Source: Actinomadura alba
GTDB taxonomy: Bacteria > Actinomycetota > Actinomycetes > Streptosporangiales > Streptosporangiaceae
Direction of reading: 5' to 3'
Length of the DNA stretch: 64,000 nt
Assembly (NCBI RefSeq): GCF_014323705.1
Contig: NZ_JABVEC010000002.1
Location: forward strand, 124,001 to 188,000
Below the pieces are notes generated by a model. That model worked only from the letters and a program-made list of their open reading frames with translations, was not told where the DNA came from and ran no database searches. Position 1 is the stretch's first letter. Every line of letters begins with the position of its first letter. Position numbers and translations under genes: made by a program. This document shows positions 43,475 to 51,963 of the stretch, piece after piece.

Positions 43475-44284
43475 ATGGCACCCCGACAGAATCCGGACCC
43501 GCTTCTGGAAACCTTCGCCGCCGAGTTGCGGGCTCGGCGTGAAGCGGCCGACCTGTCCCGCAACAGGCTGGCGGAGGCGCTGGGCTGTTCTCCCCAATGG
43601 ATCGCCAAGGTGGAGAACTGCGAGAAGCCGCCGTCTCCAGACTTCGCCCGAGACCTCGACACCTATTTCAAGACCGGCGGAACCTTCCACCGCATCTGGG
43701 AGAAGTTCAATGACCTGCGCAAACGGCGCCTCATCCCGACCGGGTTCAGGCCACTCGCCGAGGCCGAGCAAGAGGCGACGGAGATCAGCATTTTCGCGCC
43801 GATCCTGATCCCCGGTCTCGTCCAGACAGAGGATTGCGCTCGCCGAGTGCTGAGTGCCGGACAGCACCCGGACAAGGCAGAGGAAATGTTGGCGATCAGA
43901 CTGGCACGGCAAGCGATCCTCACCAAGCCCGACCCGCCGTGGATGTTCCTACTCGTCGGAGAGTCGGTCATCCGTGACCTCCGGCCGGAGACACGTACAG
44001 GGCAGTGCAAGCGATTCTTGGACGTGATCGCTCAGCACAATGTCTCCGTCCAGGTTCTCCCGGTGCATGCCCCCGTCTACGAGTCCAGTGGCTTCCAACT
44101 GCTCGGCTTCAACACCTCGCCAGACGTCGCCTATATTGAGGGGGCGGGAGGTCATGGACGGATGCTCACTGACGCCCATGACGTACATAGGCTGACCGTA
44201 CTGTTTAACGTGATCAGGTCCGCCGCGCTGTCTGCGGAAGAATCTGAGAACCTGATTCGCTTGATCATGGAGGCTGACGCGTGA
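43475..44284 (+). CDS. XRE-family helix-turn-helix protein with DUF5753 domain
   Basis: The 269-residue protein has an N-terminal XRE helix-turn-helix (LLETFAAELRARREAADLSR, NRLAEALGCSPQWIAKVENC) and a DUF5753 domain (about 90-265: IFAPILIPGLVQTEDCARRV, LLVGESVIRDL, VSVQVLPVHAPVYESSGFQL). ATG 43475 follows GGGAGG with 6 bases between; ATG 43454 is a weaker start. It overlaps the DUF397 gene as GTGA. XRE-DUF397 pairs are abundant in actinomycetes, and some control development or antibiotic production (the BldB/AbaA-like type). DUF397 partners may act as antagonists of the regulator. Targets here are unknown. Confidence 0.92.
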   Translation: MAPRQNPDPLLETFAAELRARREAADLSRNRLAEALGCSPQWIAKVENCEKPPSPDFARDLDTYFKTGGTFHRIWEKFNDLRKRRLIPTGFRPLAEAEQEATEISIFAPILIPGLVQTEDCARRVLSAGQHPDKAEEMLAIRLARQAILTKPDPPWMFLLVGESVIRDLRPETRTGQCKRFLDVIAQHNVSVQVLPVHAPVYESSGFQLLGFNTSPDVAYIEGAGGHGRMLTDAHDVHRLTVLFNVIRSAALSAEESENLIRLIMEADA

Positions 44285-44553
44285 GCACCCTGGACAACCT
44301 GTCGGCAATTCATTGGCGTAAGAGCAGCTACAGCGATTCATCACACGGCGACTGCGTTGAAGTCGGTGCCGTGCCATGGCACAAGAGCAGCTACAGCGGC
44401 TCCTCTGGCGGTGCCTGTGTTGAGATCGCAGACCTTTCTCGAATGATCGCCGTGCGGGACTCCAAGGACGTGGACGGCCCGATGCTGGCGTTCGGCCGTT
44501 CCGCGTTCCGGACGTTCGTGGGGGAGATTCGCACGGGACGTTACGACCGTTGA
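44281..44553 (+). CDS. DUF397 protein with a duplicated N-terminal half
   Basis: The 90-residue protein contains two copies of the DUF397 opening motif: IHWRKSSYSDSSHGDCVEVG (residues 10-29) and VPWHKSSYSGSSGGACVEIA (31-50). A single copy of the rest follows (IAVRDSKDVDGPMLAFGRSA). Ordinary DUF397 proteins are 60-70 residues with one motif. The GTG at 44281 overlaps the XRE stop, so it is co-translated with its regulator. The duplication probably arose by unequal recombination of a 60-base segment. A hairpin of IS-like form follows the stop. Confidence 0.9.
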   Translation: MSTLDNLSAIHWRKSSYSDSSHGDCVEVGAVPWHKSSYSGSSGGACVEIADLSRMIAVRDSKDVDGPMLAFGRSAFRTFVGEIRTGRYDR

Positions 44554-44559
44554 CCCGCT

Positions 44560-44700
44560 TCCCGGGCTGAAGCCCGGGGATCTTCGCCGGTGCCGCACGG
44601 GCTCTGCGGCACCTCGATGGCTTCCTGCTTCATCGGCTTGTGCCGCCGCGAGCGGTGGTCTTATCGGGCCTCCACTGCATGTGACCTCGACACACGCGCT
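44560..44700 (-). mobile_element. Remnant of an IS200/IS605-type element (right end and TnpB tail)
   Basis: On the minus strand, a frame interrupted by one stop reads ARVSRSHAVEAR, then DHRSRRHKPMKQEA, which resembles the variable C-terminal tail of actinobacterial TnpB (a VKQEA-type motif). It runs into a hairpin, CCCGGGCT-tc-AGCCCGGG (44561-44578), preceded by GATC and followed by GGGTCAA, like the right end of such elements. The rest of tnpB is absent. The assignment rests on pattern memory; the hairpin might simply be the DUF397 terminator. Confidence 0.45.
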
Positions 44701-44789
44701 GCCTGTTTCACCGCTTCGGATGCTTTCACGCAGTCGGTCGCCCGAGTGGTACTCAGAGGCTCTCTAAGATCCCGTGGAGAATCGGTGGA

Positions 44790-45134
44790 TCAGTCGAAGA
44801 GGTCCTCGATCGAGGTAATGGTGAGCGCGCGGTCCAGCCAGCCCTCCAGAACGGCAGTGTCGGCGCAGGAGAGGATCTGGTCGCGAACGGAGGAGGGCAC
44901 GTGGATCCCGCGCCGGTCGAGGACGCGCAGCACCGCCTTGGCCTCGCCTCTGGCCTCGCCTCTGGCCTCACTCTCGGCACGAAGCTGGGACACGTACCGG
45001 TAGTTCTGGGTCGACATCAGTGCTCTCCAAGCCTTCCGTGTGGTCGTGTCACCCAAGCCCATCTCGGTGAACTCGGCGAAGAATCCGGCGGTGTCGGTAT
45101 CGATGGTGGCTGACTCGTGGGGGGAGTTGACCAC
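44790..45134 (-). pseudogene. N-terminally truncated Rpn-like (PD-(D/E)XK-related) protein
   Basis: The 114-residue frame matches only the C-terminal third of a family of about 290 residues common in actinomycetes: LMSTQNYRYVSQLRAESEAR, a GEARGEAKAVLRVLDRRGIH coil, VPSSVRDQILSCADTAVLEG and a SIEDLF ending. The nuclease-like N-terminal domain is absent. The usual long helix with EARGEARGEA repeats is shortened. It begins at ATG 45134 with a plausible start and might still be translated. Together with the IS-like remnant next to it, it looks like debris. Bases 45135-45388 show nothing else. Confidence 0.55.
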
Positions 45135-45388
45135 AACTGAAAGTTCTCGAAAGACTACGATCTGTTGCGGAACTTAGCGACATCAACTTATTCAAGCCTC
45201 GCAAGCGCCCTACAGAGTGGACGGGTGAGGGCTGTCAGGTGTCGTCGGCGTTCACACGCGTCGTGTGTCGACACGTGAGCGCCGCCATGTCAGCGCCGAG
45301 CCCGGCGCCCCGCGGTGGTCGGCGGCGATCTGCCCGTAGCGGCCGATCACGCGGAACCTCAGGATTTCGCCTGGCCGCTCATGATGTG

Positions 45389-46234
45389 ATGCGTCAGGTG
45401 GCTGACGAGATGTTCGACCTCCGCGAACACGTCCCCGACGGCATCGTCTTCAAAGTGGAACGGGCGCTGGAACTCAGCCTCGACCTGAGCACCGTCGCCT
45501 ACGGCAATGACGGTGATACGGCAGGCTATGCCACGAGTGAGGGGACCTGGCTCCGGGTCCAGTGGCGACCCCGCTGGCGGCTGGCCGAGCAGGCGTGGAC
45601 CGGAGCTGAGGCCGCCTCGGTGCTACGCGGCGTCGCCCGTCCGGAGCTGCTTCGGTCGATGCGCTGGGCGGACCAGGACCGGGATGTGGTGTGGAAAGCT
45701 GAAGAGCTGACCCTCATAGGCTCGAAGGCGGTGGCGCCGAACGGAACACCGACCGCGGACCCTGGCCTCTCCGATGCATGGTGGGTGTCGCTGAAAACGT
45801 CCCTGACGGCTCTGGCCGCCCACCCGACCGGCAGGGTCGGCATGGGTCAGGAGCATCTCTCCCTGCGGATCGCCGAGGTCTATGGCGGCGAGGTCGCCAC
45901 CGTGGTCGAGGAGTGGACGACCGCGCACGCCGACCTGCATTGGGGGAACCTGACCGCGCCGGACTGCTGGCTGCTCGACTGGGAGGACTGGGGGGCTGGG
46001 CCGCGCGGGCTGGATGCGGCGACCCTCTGGGGGTTTTCTCTCGGTGTGCCCGCGCTTGCCGACCGTGTCCTGGCCGAGTTCGCCGACGACCTCGCCACCC
46101 GGAGCGGACGGCTCGCGCAGCTTCTGTTCTGCGCGAACGTCGAGCGGGCGTTTCGCCGAAGCGGCAGGGAGATGCCGTTCACCGGCCCCGCGATCGAGGC
46201 CGGTAAACGGTTGCTCAGCGAGCTGCCGGCCTAG
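45389..46234 (+). CDS. APH/choline kinase-like phosphotransferase fold protein
   Basis: From ATG 45389 the product is 281 residues (MRQVADEMFDLREHVPDG). The kinase-like catalytic loop is HADLHWGNL (about 187-195) followed by the DFD-like WLLDWEDWGAGPRGLD. These are the Brenner motif and metal-binding Asp of aminoglycoside phosphotransferases and related kinases. The N-terminal lobe (FKVERALELSLDLSTVAYGN, TWLRVQWRPRWRL) is divergent and its nucleotide-binding Lys is not obvious. Upstream in-frame starts reach back to 45239 but add basic, low-complexity sequence. The last 20 bases overlap the convergent aldo/keto reductase fragment. Substrate unknown; drug resistance cannot be claimed. Confidence 0.7.
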   Translation: MRQVADEMFDLREHVPDGIVFKVERALELSLDLSTVAYGNDGDTAGYATSEGTWLRVQWRPRWRLAEQAWTGAEAASVLRGVARPELLRSMRWADQDRDVVWKAEELTLIGSKAVAPNGTPTADPGLSDAWWVSLKTSLTALAAHPTGRVGMGQEHLSLRIAEVYGGEVATVVEEWTTAHADLHWGNLTAPDCWLLDWEDWGAGPRGLDAATLWGFSLGVPALADRVLAEFADDLATRSGRLAQLLFCANVERAFRRSGREMPFTGPAIEAGKRLLSELPA

Positions 46235-46904
46235 CGGTGGCGAGCAGGTCCCGGTAGGCCGCGACCGTTTCCCGGTCGATCTCCAGGCCGGTCGCCTCGA
46301 CGAGCGCCCGTAGGTGGCTGGGGTCGCCGGTGCCGACGGCGACCCGTTCGATCTCCGGCAGCGCGTAGGCCGTCCGGAAGACCGCCTGCAGGTCGGTGCA
46401 GTCAGGCCCCTGCCGCAGGAACTGCCAAGCGTTCACCTCCCGCCAGGCCGGGTCGGTGGCGTCACCTCCGAACGGGCTCATCCCCCACAAGGCACAAGAG
46501 TCGAGCCGTCCGGCCAGCTCCTCGATAAGGGTGAGAACCGGGGCTCCGACGGTGAGCCCGGCCCTGGTCATGAGAACATCGGGCCGCAGCGGCGTGACCG
46601 CCGCCAGGACCGGCCGGGGGCTCCAGGTGGAGATTCCCCATCCGCCGCACAGGCCCGTGCTCACGGCGTTGATGAGCACGCCGCAAGCCTCGGCCAGGGC
46701 GTCGGGGGCGCGAGTATCGTCGAGCCGTTCGAGGGACGTTTCGGGGTTGTGCAGCAGCACGAGGCCAGGCGGGTGGCGGAGGTCGATACAGCTCTGCTCG
46801 ATGGCCTGGCGCAGGCGCGCCGGGTCGAGTGAGTGATTGCCGCCGGTGAAGACCCCGACTTTCGTAGACACGGTGAACTCGGCCAGCAGGCCGAGGGCGG
46901 CCAC
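46215..46904 (-). CDS. Aldo/keto reductase, N-terminally truncated
   Basis: The sequence from FTVSTKVGVF onward matches the aldo/keto reductase barrel: PGLVLLHNPETSLERL, CGVLINAVSTGLCGGWGIST, LTVGAPVLTLIEELAGRL and the C-terminal PEIERVAVGTGDPSHLRALV. The first 60-70 residues of the family, with the catalytic Asp-Tyr-Lys part, are missing. Upstream in the frame the sequence is Ser/Arg-rich and unrelated. GTG 46904 gives 229 residues and is arbitrary. It is probably a remnant. The strand is opposite to the HicAB pair. Confidence 0.55.
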   Translation of the reverse strand: MAALGLLAEFTVSTKVGVFTGGNHSLDPARLRQAIEQSCIDLRHPPGLVLLHNPETSLERLDDTRAPDALAEACGVLINAVSTGLCGGWGISTWSPRPVLAAVTPLRPDVLMTRAGLTVGAPVLTLIEELAGRLDSCALWGMSPFGGDATDPAWREVNAWQFLRQGPDCTDLQAVFRTAYALPEIERVAVGTGDPSHLRALVEATGLEIDRETVAAYRDLLATARPAAR

Positions 46905-47180
46905 TAACGAGCCGAACCTGGACGGCCGGACCGTCGAGGCGATCCGCGGTGACGGGGAGTGGGTCGTGCTGGGGAGCGCGTTCTTGAACCGACTTCGGGA
47001 CGACTCCGCGGCGTGACCCGCACAGGTTCGCGGGCGTGCGGCCAGTCTTCGAATTCTTCGCAGCGACGCGAAGACACGGCGACCGACCACGGCGAGGCTC
47101 TCGATCTCCTCTTGGTAGAGGTGAGCAAGAACTTCCCGAACCGTCCCCATGCCAGGTCGTACCTCGGTACAAAGGAAGAC

Positions 47181-47423
47181 GTGTCGAACCCCTTCCCATC
47201 CCTCGATAGACGGCGGATGTTGCGTGTGCTGCGCAGCCTTGGGTACGAAGAGGTCAGGCGGAGGGGCTCTCACTGTCGGCTGGAAGCGGAGGGAAGACCA
47301 TCGTTGACCTTCGCGTTTCACGATGGGGTGAGTCTTGCCCCTGGCGTCGTACGAGACATACTGGTGAAGCAGGTTGGGCTTGACGTTGATGAGGCGTTGA
47401 AGGTGGTGAACGGCGATGACTGA
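47181..47423 (+). CDS. hicA: HicA-like type II toxin
   Basis: The 80-residue product has a HicA/YcfA double-stranded RNA-binding-like fold: LDRRRMLRVLRSLGYEEVRR, RGSHCRLEAEGRPSLTFAFH and PGVVRDILVKQVGLDVDEAL. The GSH motif holds the catalytic His of mRNA-cleaving HicA toxins (here GSHC). GTG 47181 follows AAAGGAAGAC with about 4 bases between. It overlaps the partner gene by 8 bases. Acting on translated mRNA is known for the family; activity here is an inference. Confidence 0.82.
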   Translation: MSNPFPSLDRRRMLRVLRSLGYEEVRRRGSHCRLEAEGRPSLTFAFHDGVSLAPGVVRDILVKQVGLDVDEALKVVNGDD

Positions 47424-48027
47424 GACCATCCACCTGTTCGTGCGCCCAGGGGAGGGCGACCGCAACGTGTACGTCACGTCTCCACAAGCACCGGGGCTCG
47501 TGTTCGGCCGGCCAACGTTGGGAAACATCCACGAAGAGCTAGAGGAAGTTCTGGAATTTCATTTCGATCACGCTGGCCCATTCACTGTGATCGAGCATCA
47601 CGAACGCCACCACGACGTTGCTGGTGGTGAACTGGTGACCCGTCTGGCGGCGGATGAACATCGCGCCGAGCGAGAAGTCGTATACGAACGGATCGGCGCC
47701 GCACTTCGGATTCCGGAACAGGCTCATGGTCTTCTTGAGGCACCAAGAAACAAACTGGGTGAAGTCGTTTACGTATGCGCGGTCCCGTCGGACACTCTTG
47801 GATGGCTCGGAGACCAACTGGATCCCCGCTACGAGGATGCGCTCATGGTTGCGGTCGCTGTAAGCGACGACCTGCTGTTCGCTATTGCCATCGTGAAGGG
47901 CGAGGAGCACGCGGCACCAGGTTTGATAGAAGCAGAGCATGCTCGCACTGTCGCCGACGTGATACGTCAGGTCGCTGTTGTCGGACCGGCGCCAGCGCCG
48001 CATCCGGCTATTCGCATACCTGCATAG
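47416..48027 (+). CDS. hicB: HicB-like antitoxin with long C-terminal extension
   Basis: The N-terminal 65 residues form a partial RNase H-like HicB fold (FVRPGEGDRNVYVTSPQAPG, LVFGRPTLGNIHEELEEVLE, FHFDHAGPFTVIEHHE). Typical HicB proteins are 90-140 residues and end in a DNA-binding domain. Here residues 70-203 add a distinct acidic domain (ERIGAALRIPEQAHGLLEAP, VVYVCAVPSDTLGWLGDQLD, SDDLLFAIAIVKGEEHAAPG) with no helix-turn-helix recognised. It overlaps hicA by 8 bases, as expected for a toxin-antitoxin pair. The toxin-first order is typical of HicAB. The extension's function is unknown. Confidence 0.72.
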   Translation: MTETIHLFVRPGEGDRNVYVTSPQAPGLVFGRPTLGNIHEELEEVLEFHFDHAGPFTVIEHHERHHDVAGGELVTRLAADEHRAEREVVYERIGAALRIPEQAHGLLEAPRNKLGEVVYVCAVPSDTLGWLGDQLDPRYEDALMVAVAVSDDLLFAIAIVKGEEHAAPGLIEAEHARTVADVIRQVAVVGPAPAPHPAIRIPA

Positions 48028-48226
48028 TGTCGGCGCCCGGTGGGTGACCAACCAGGGCACCCTCGGCCGCTGCCAAGTCCGCCTCGTGGATTGCGTGGGC
48101 GTAGACCCGCATCCGATCACTGAGCGGTAGCCGTAGACGAACGCAGCGAGCCGCTCCAGTTGCCGAAACGTCCACCGGCTCGGAGGGAAGCATCGCCCGG
48201 AGCTCATCGGCTGCCCAGATGGCCAT
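48008..48226 (-). CDS. Possible small protein on the strand opposite the gap before DUF6879
   Basis: ATG 48226 opens a 72-residue frame (MAIWAADELRAMLPSEPVDV, CVRLRLPLSDRMRVYAHAIH) with a globular-looking helix-strand-helix profile. GC at third positions is about 68%, lower than in the core genes but similar to the surrounding accessory genes. No strong ribosome site or family was found. A competing plus-strand 33-residue frame (48219-48320) is also open. Confidence 0.3.
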   Translation of the reverse strand: MAIWAADELRAMLPSEPVDVSATGAARCVRLRLPLSDRMRVYAHAIHEADLAAAEGALVGHPPGADTMQVCE

Positions 48227-48291
48227 CCCGGACCACGAGACCGCAATTGAGCTCCCGCTGCGAATGATGCAGTTCTTCCCGGAGGTGAACG

Positions 48292-48804
48292 GTGACGGAG
48301 ACGGCACGGACGTTCGATGACCTGCTTCGCTCGGCCCGGCGGAGGGCCTGGCACTTGGAGATGCGCGACAGCTACGCGGGCACGTCACCGGCCTTCGCCG
48401 CGTGGAAGGCCGGCGAACCGTACGACCGTAGCGCGGCTGACAGCGCGTGGCACTCCGTGGTTCGTTCGGTGATCCAGCAGGGGGCAGACGTGTGGCGTGC
48501 TCGCATCGTGTCCGAACCGATCAGCGACTACGTCAGGTATGAGTACGAGGCGACGCCTGCGACCAACCTCGCGGCCGGCGAACGGGTGCGATGGCTGCCC
48601 CGGCGGCGCGCTTCAGAGCTTGCGTTGCCCGGCAACGACTTCTGGCTGCTGGACGATCAGGTCGTGTTCAATCACTTCACCGGCGACGGTGAGTGGACAG
48701 GGATCGAGGCGGTGACCGACCCAGCGGTGGTAAAACTCTGCGCGGCGGCGTTTGAAGGCGTGTGGGAACGCGGCATCGACCATGAAGACTACCGGCCCGC
48801 CTGA
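48292..48804 (+). CDS. DUF6879 family protein
   Basis: The 170-residue protein has the whole family pattern: ARRRAWHLEMRDSYAGTSPA, FAAWKAGEPYD, VWRARIVSEPISDYVRYEYE, AAGERVRWLPRRRASELALP, GNDFWLLDDQVVFNHFTGDG and VVKLCAAAFEGVWERGIDHE. GTG 48292 has GGAGG with 6 bases between. DUF6879 genes usually sit beside XRE or DUF397 genes in actinomycetes; here the XRE-DUF397 pair is 4 kb away with TA and fragment genes between. No biochemical function is known. Confidence 0.88.
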   Translation: MTETARTFDDLLRSARRRAWHLEMRDSYAGTSPAFAAWKAGEPYDRSAADSAWHSVVRSVIQQGADVWRARIVSEPISDYVRYEYEATPATNLAAGERVRWLPRRRASELALPGNDFWLLDDQVVFNHFTGDGEWTGIEAVTDPAVVKLCAAAFEGVWERGIDHEDYRPA

Positions 48805-48969
48805 GACCGCGCAGATCAGCAACCTGTGACGGGCACCCTTCACAGAGGCCGGGCATCACGAAGACGAGGAGCCGTGGGCGTTTCCGCGGAAACGGCTCAT
48901 TGGTCATGATCGCCCGGCTCGTCCCCGAGGAAGGAGCCATCACCCTGGCCGCCCGGCGCGCAGCACACA

Positions 48970-49042
48970 GGCACGAGCATCGAACTGGTGGAACGGGCCG
49001 TCGGTGGGAGAGGCGTACGACTTCCGGAAGTCCTGATCAGGC
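48970..49042 (+). pseudogene. dhaM fragment with internal deletion
   Basis: Bases 48970-49005 resemble dhaM codons for GTSIELVEQAV (here GTSIELVERAV). They are joined directly to 49006-49042, which is identical over 37 bases to the dhaM 3' end (41441-41477), including the final codons GEAYDFRKS and the TGA. About 200 bases of dhaM are missing between the two parts. The rest of the 330-base gap (48805-49134) shows no other gene. Confidence 0.8.
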
Positions 49043-49134
49043 CTACCGGCGTGATCACCCCGATGGGGGCGGCGGGCCGCTCCGGTGGGCCGAAGCGCGG
49101 AAAGTGTCGGCGCCGGGCCGTAAACTCGGCCGTG

Positions 49135-51459
49135 ATGTCGACCGCACCGATTTCCCCCAGACCCTCAGATGAGAGCGGACCCTCAGGTGGGAGCTCCTCG
49201 GATGAGAGCCCGTTGCTCGACGGGCTGAACCCGCAGCAGCGCGCCGCCGTCGTGCACGAGGGCGGTCCCCTCCTGATCGTGGCCGGTGCCGGATCGGGGA
49301 AGACGCGCGTCCTGACCCACCGGATCGCCCATCTGCTGAGCCGGCGCGGTGCCCACCCCGGCCAGATCCTGGCGATCACCTTCACCAACAAGGCCGCCGG
49401 TGAGATGAAGGAGCGCGTCGACGCGCTGGTCGGCCCCCGGTCCAGGGCCATGTGGGTGATGACCTTCCACTCCGCCTGCGTGCGGATCCTGCGGCGGGAG
49501 GCGAAGCGGCTCGGCTTCCCCACCAGCTTCTCGATCTACGACCAGGCCGACTCACAGCGGCTCATGGCACTGGTCTGCCGCGAGCTCGACCTCGACCCCA
49601 AGCGCTACCCGCCGAAGTCGTTCTCCGCACAGGTGAGCAACCTCAAGAACGAGCTGATCGACTACGAGACCTTCAAGGACCGCGCGTCGACGCACATGGA
49701 GCAGACGCTCGCCGAGGCCTATGAGATGTACCAGGCGCGGCTGCAGCAGGCCGGCGCGCTCGACTTCGACGACCTGATCATGACGACGGTCAACCTGCTG
49801 CAGGCCTTCCCCGAGGCCGCCGAGCACTACCGGCGCCGGTTCCGGCACGTGCTGGTCGACGAGTACCAGGACACCAACCACGCGCAGTACGAGCTCGTAC
49901 GCGAGCTCGTCGGCAGGCCGAGCGCCGACGTGGGCGCCATCGAGCCCGCCGAGCTCTGCGTCGTCGGCGACGCCGATCAGTCGATCTACGCCTTCCGCGG
50001 CGCGACGATCCGCAACATCCTCGAGTTCGAGCGCGACTACCCGAACGCGACGGCCATCCTGCTGGAGCAGAACTACCGTTCCACTCAGACGATCCTGTCG
50101 GCGGCCAATGCGGTCATCGAGCGCAACAGCGACCGCAAGCCCAAGAAGCTCTGGTCCGACCAGGGCTCCGGCAACAAGATCGTCGGCTATGTCGCCGACA
50201 ACGAGCACGACGAGGCGGCGTTCGTCGCCCAGGAGGTCGACCGGCTCACCGACGAGGGCGAGACCACGCCCGGCGGCGTCGCGATCTTCTACCGCACCAA
50301 CGCGCAGTCCCGTGTGTTCGAAGAGGTGTTCATGCGGGTCGGGCTGCCGTACAAGGTCGTCGGCGGGGTGCGCTTCTACGACCGCAAGGAGGTCCGCGAC
50401 CTGCTGGCCTACCTGCGGGTGCTCGCCAACCCCGAAGACACCGTCAGCCTGCGGCGCGTCCTCAACGTGCCCAAGCGGGGCATCGGCGACCGGGCCGAGG
50501 CGTGCGTCGAGGCCTACGCCTCCCGCGAGCGGATCAGCTTCTGGCAGGCACTGCGGCTGCCCGAGGACGTGCCCGCCCTCGCGACCCGGTCGCTCAACGC
50601 CATCCGCGAGTTCGTGGCGCTGCTCGACGATCTGCGGGCGGCGGCGGAGTCCAAGACGCCGGCCGAGCTGATCGAGTCCGTGCTGATCAAGACCGGTTAT
50701 CTCGCCGAGCTCGAGGCGTCCCGCGACCCGCAGGACGAGACCCGGATCGAGAACCTCCGGGAGCTCGAGGCGGTCGCCCGCGAGTTCGAGGACCGCCTCG
50801 ACGGCGAGGCGGCCGAGGGGCGGCTGGTCGACTTCCTCGAGCAGGTCGCGCTGGTCGCCGACGCCGACTCCATCCCCGGCGGGCCGCCCGGCCCCGTGCC
50901 GCCCGGCGAGCGGGCTCCCGAGACCGAGCAGGGCGTCGTCACCCTGATGACCCTGCACACGGCCAAGGGCCTGGAGTTCCCCGTCGTCTTCCTCACCGGG
51001 ATGGAGGACGGGGTCTTCCCCCACCTGCGCGCGATGAGCAACCCCAAGGAGCTCGAAGAGGAGCGGCGGCTCGCCTACGTCGGCATCACCCGGGCCCGGC
51101 AGCGCCTCTATGTCAGCCGGGCCGTGATGCGCAGTTCATGGGGGGCGCCGCAGGTCAATCCGGCGTCCCGGTTCCTCGCCGAGGTGCCCGACCCGCTGAT
51201 CCGGTGGGAGCGGGCGGCGTCCTCGCCGTCGTCGTCGGCGATGACATCGATGGCCGCGCGTCCCGGCGTGCGCTCGCCCGGCAACCGGGCGGTGCCCTCG
51301 TTGTCGGCCGGCGACAAGGTCACCCACGACTCCTTCGGCCTCGGCACGGTCGTCGCCGTCGACGGCGCGGGCGAGAAGGCCGCGGCCACCATCGACTTCG
51401 GCGGCGACTACGGCGTGAAGCGCCTCATCCTCCGCTACGCCCCGGTCGAGAAGCTCTGA
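49135..51459 (+). CDS. pcrA: ATP-dependent DNA helicase PcrA (UvrD-type)
   Basis: The 774-residue superfamily 1A helicase has Walker A AGAGSGKT, motif Ia [16 protein letters not shown], Walker [10 protein letters not shown], motif [17 protein letters not shown], motif [30 protein letters not shown] and [11 protein letters not shown]. It unwinds DNA 3'-5' in nucleotide-excision and mismatch repair and removes RecA or stalled polymerase. The C-terminal Tudor-like end ([20 protein letters not shown]) binds RNA polymerase in PcrA/UvrD. ATG 49135 is preferred; the frame extends upstream through the dhaM fragment. The linker at 645-665 is Pro/Glu-rich, as in actinobacterial PcrA. Confidence 0.96.
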   Translation: MSTAPISPRPSDESGPSGGSSSDESPLLDGLNPQQRAAVVHEGGPLLIVAGAGSGKTRVLTHRIAHLLSRRGAHPGQILAITFTNKAAGEMKERVDALVGPRSRAMWVMTFHSACVRILRREAKRLGFPTSFSIYDQADSQRLMALVCRELDLDPKRYPPKSFSAQVSNLKNELIDYETFKDRASTHMEQTLAEAYEMYQARLQQAGALDFDDLIMTTVNLLQAFPEAAEHYRRRFRHVLVDEYQDTNHAQYELVRELVGRPSADVGAIEPAELCVVGDADQSIYAFRGATIRNILEFERDYPNATAILLEQNYRSTQTILSAANAVIERNSDRKPKKLWSDQGSGNKIVGYVADNEHDEAAFVAQEVDRLTDEGETTPGGVAIFYRTNAQSRVFEEVFMRVGLPYKVVGGVRFYDRKEVRDLLAYLRVLANPEDTVSLRRVLNVPKRGIGDRAEACVEAYASRERISFWQALRLPEDVPALATRSLNAIREFVALLDDLRAAAESKTPAELIESVLIKTGYLAELEASRDPQDETRIENLRELEAVAREFEDRLDGEAAEGRLVDFLEQVALVADADSIPGGPPGPVPPGERAPETEQGVVTLMTLHTAKGLEFPVVFLTGMEDGVFPHLRAMSNPKELEEERRLAYVGITRARQRLYVSRAVMRSSWGAPQVNPASRFLAEVPDPLIRWERAASSPSSSAMTSMAARPGVRSPGNRAVPSLSAGDKVTHDSFGLGTVVAVDGAGEKAAATIDFGGDYGVKRLILRYAPVEKL

Positions 51460-51556
51460 TCCGCCGGCCCGGCACGTCGCCGGGGGCCCGAGTCCGCGGA
51501 TCGGGACCGGCTGCGGTTACCCTGCGCTGGTAGGCCGTACCGACTGGAGGCAACTG

Positions 51557-51958
51557 ATGAGTGCTCCGATCCGCGTGGTGATCGCCAAACCGGGTCTCGA
51601 TGGCCACGACCGTGGGGCCAAGGTCGTCGCCCGGGCCCTGCGGGACGCGGGCATGGAGGTCATCTACACCGGGTTGCACCAGACGCCGGAGCAGATCGTC
51701 GAGGCGGCGCTGCAGGAGGACGCCGCCGCGATCGGGCTGTCCATCCTGTCGGGAGCGCACATGACCTTGTTCGCCAAGCTGGTGAAGCTGCTGGAGGAAC
51801 GCGACGCCACCGACATCGTCGTCTTCGGCGGCGGCATCATCCCCGACGACGACATCCCCGAGCTCGAGCGCCTCGGGGTCGCCAAGATCTTCACTCCGGG
51901 CGCGACCACTCAAGAGATCGTCGAGTGGGTGCGGGCCAAGGTCCCCGTCGACGCCTGA
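51557..51958 (+). CDS. icmB: Cobalamin-binding small subunit of isobutyryl-CoA mutase-type enzyme
   Basis: The 133-residue protein is a stand-alone B12-binding domain of the methylmalonyl-CoA mutase group. The DxHxxG motif is [13 protein letters not shown], with H17 as the lower axial cobalt ligand. [40 protein letters not shown] and [13 protein letters not shown] follow, close to IcmB of Streptomyces. IcmB pairs with a large subunit (IcmA) to interconvert isobutyryl- and n-butyryl-CoA; the large subunit is not in the window. It lies about 100 bases after pcrA, as in Streptomyces. Confidence 0.88.
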   Translation: MSAPIRVVIAKPGLDGHDRGAKVVARALRDAGMEVIYTGLHQTPEQIVEAALQEDAAAIGLSILSGAHMTLFAKLVKLLEERDATDIVVFGGGIIPDDDIPELERLGVAKIFTPGATTQEIVEWVRAKVPVDA

Positions 51959-51963
51959 CACCG

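Noticed and set aside
45389..46234. Calling the APH-like gene an aminoglycoside resistance gene.
   Set aside because: Only the Brenner and metal motifs match; the N-lobe is divergent and the substrate cannot be inferred.
48219..48320. A 33-residue plus-strand frame overlapping the DUF6879 start.
   Set aside because: It competes with a longer minus-strand frame, has no ribosome site and no conserved look.
47539..48354. A 271-residue minus-strand frame opposite the hicB region.
   Set aside because: The plus-strand frame has the HicB pattern and overlaps hicA in the expected manner; the minus frame shows no recognisable domain and Arg/Ser-rich ends.
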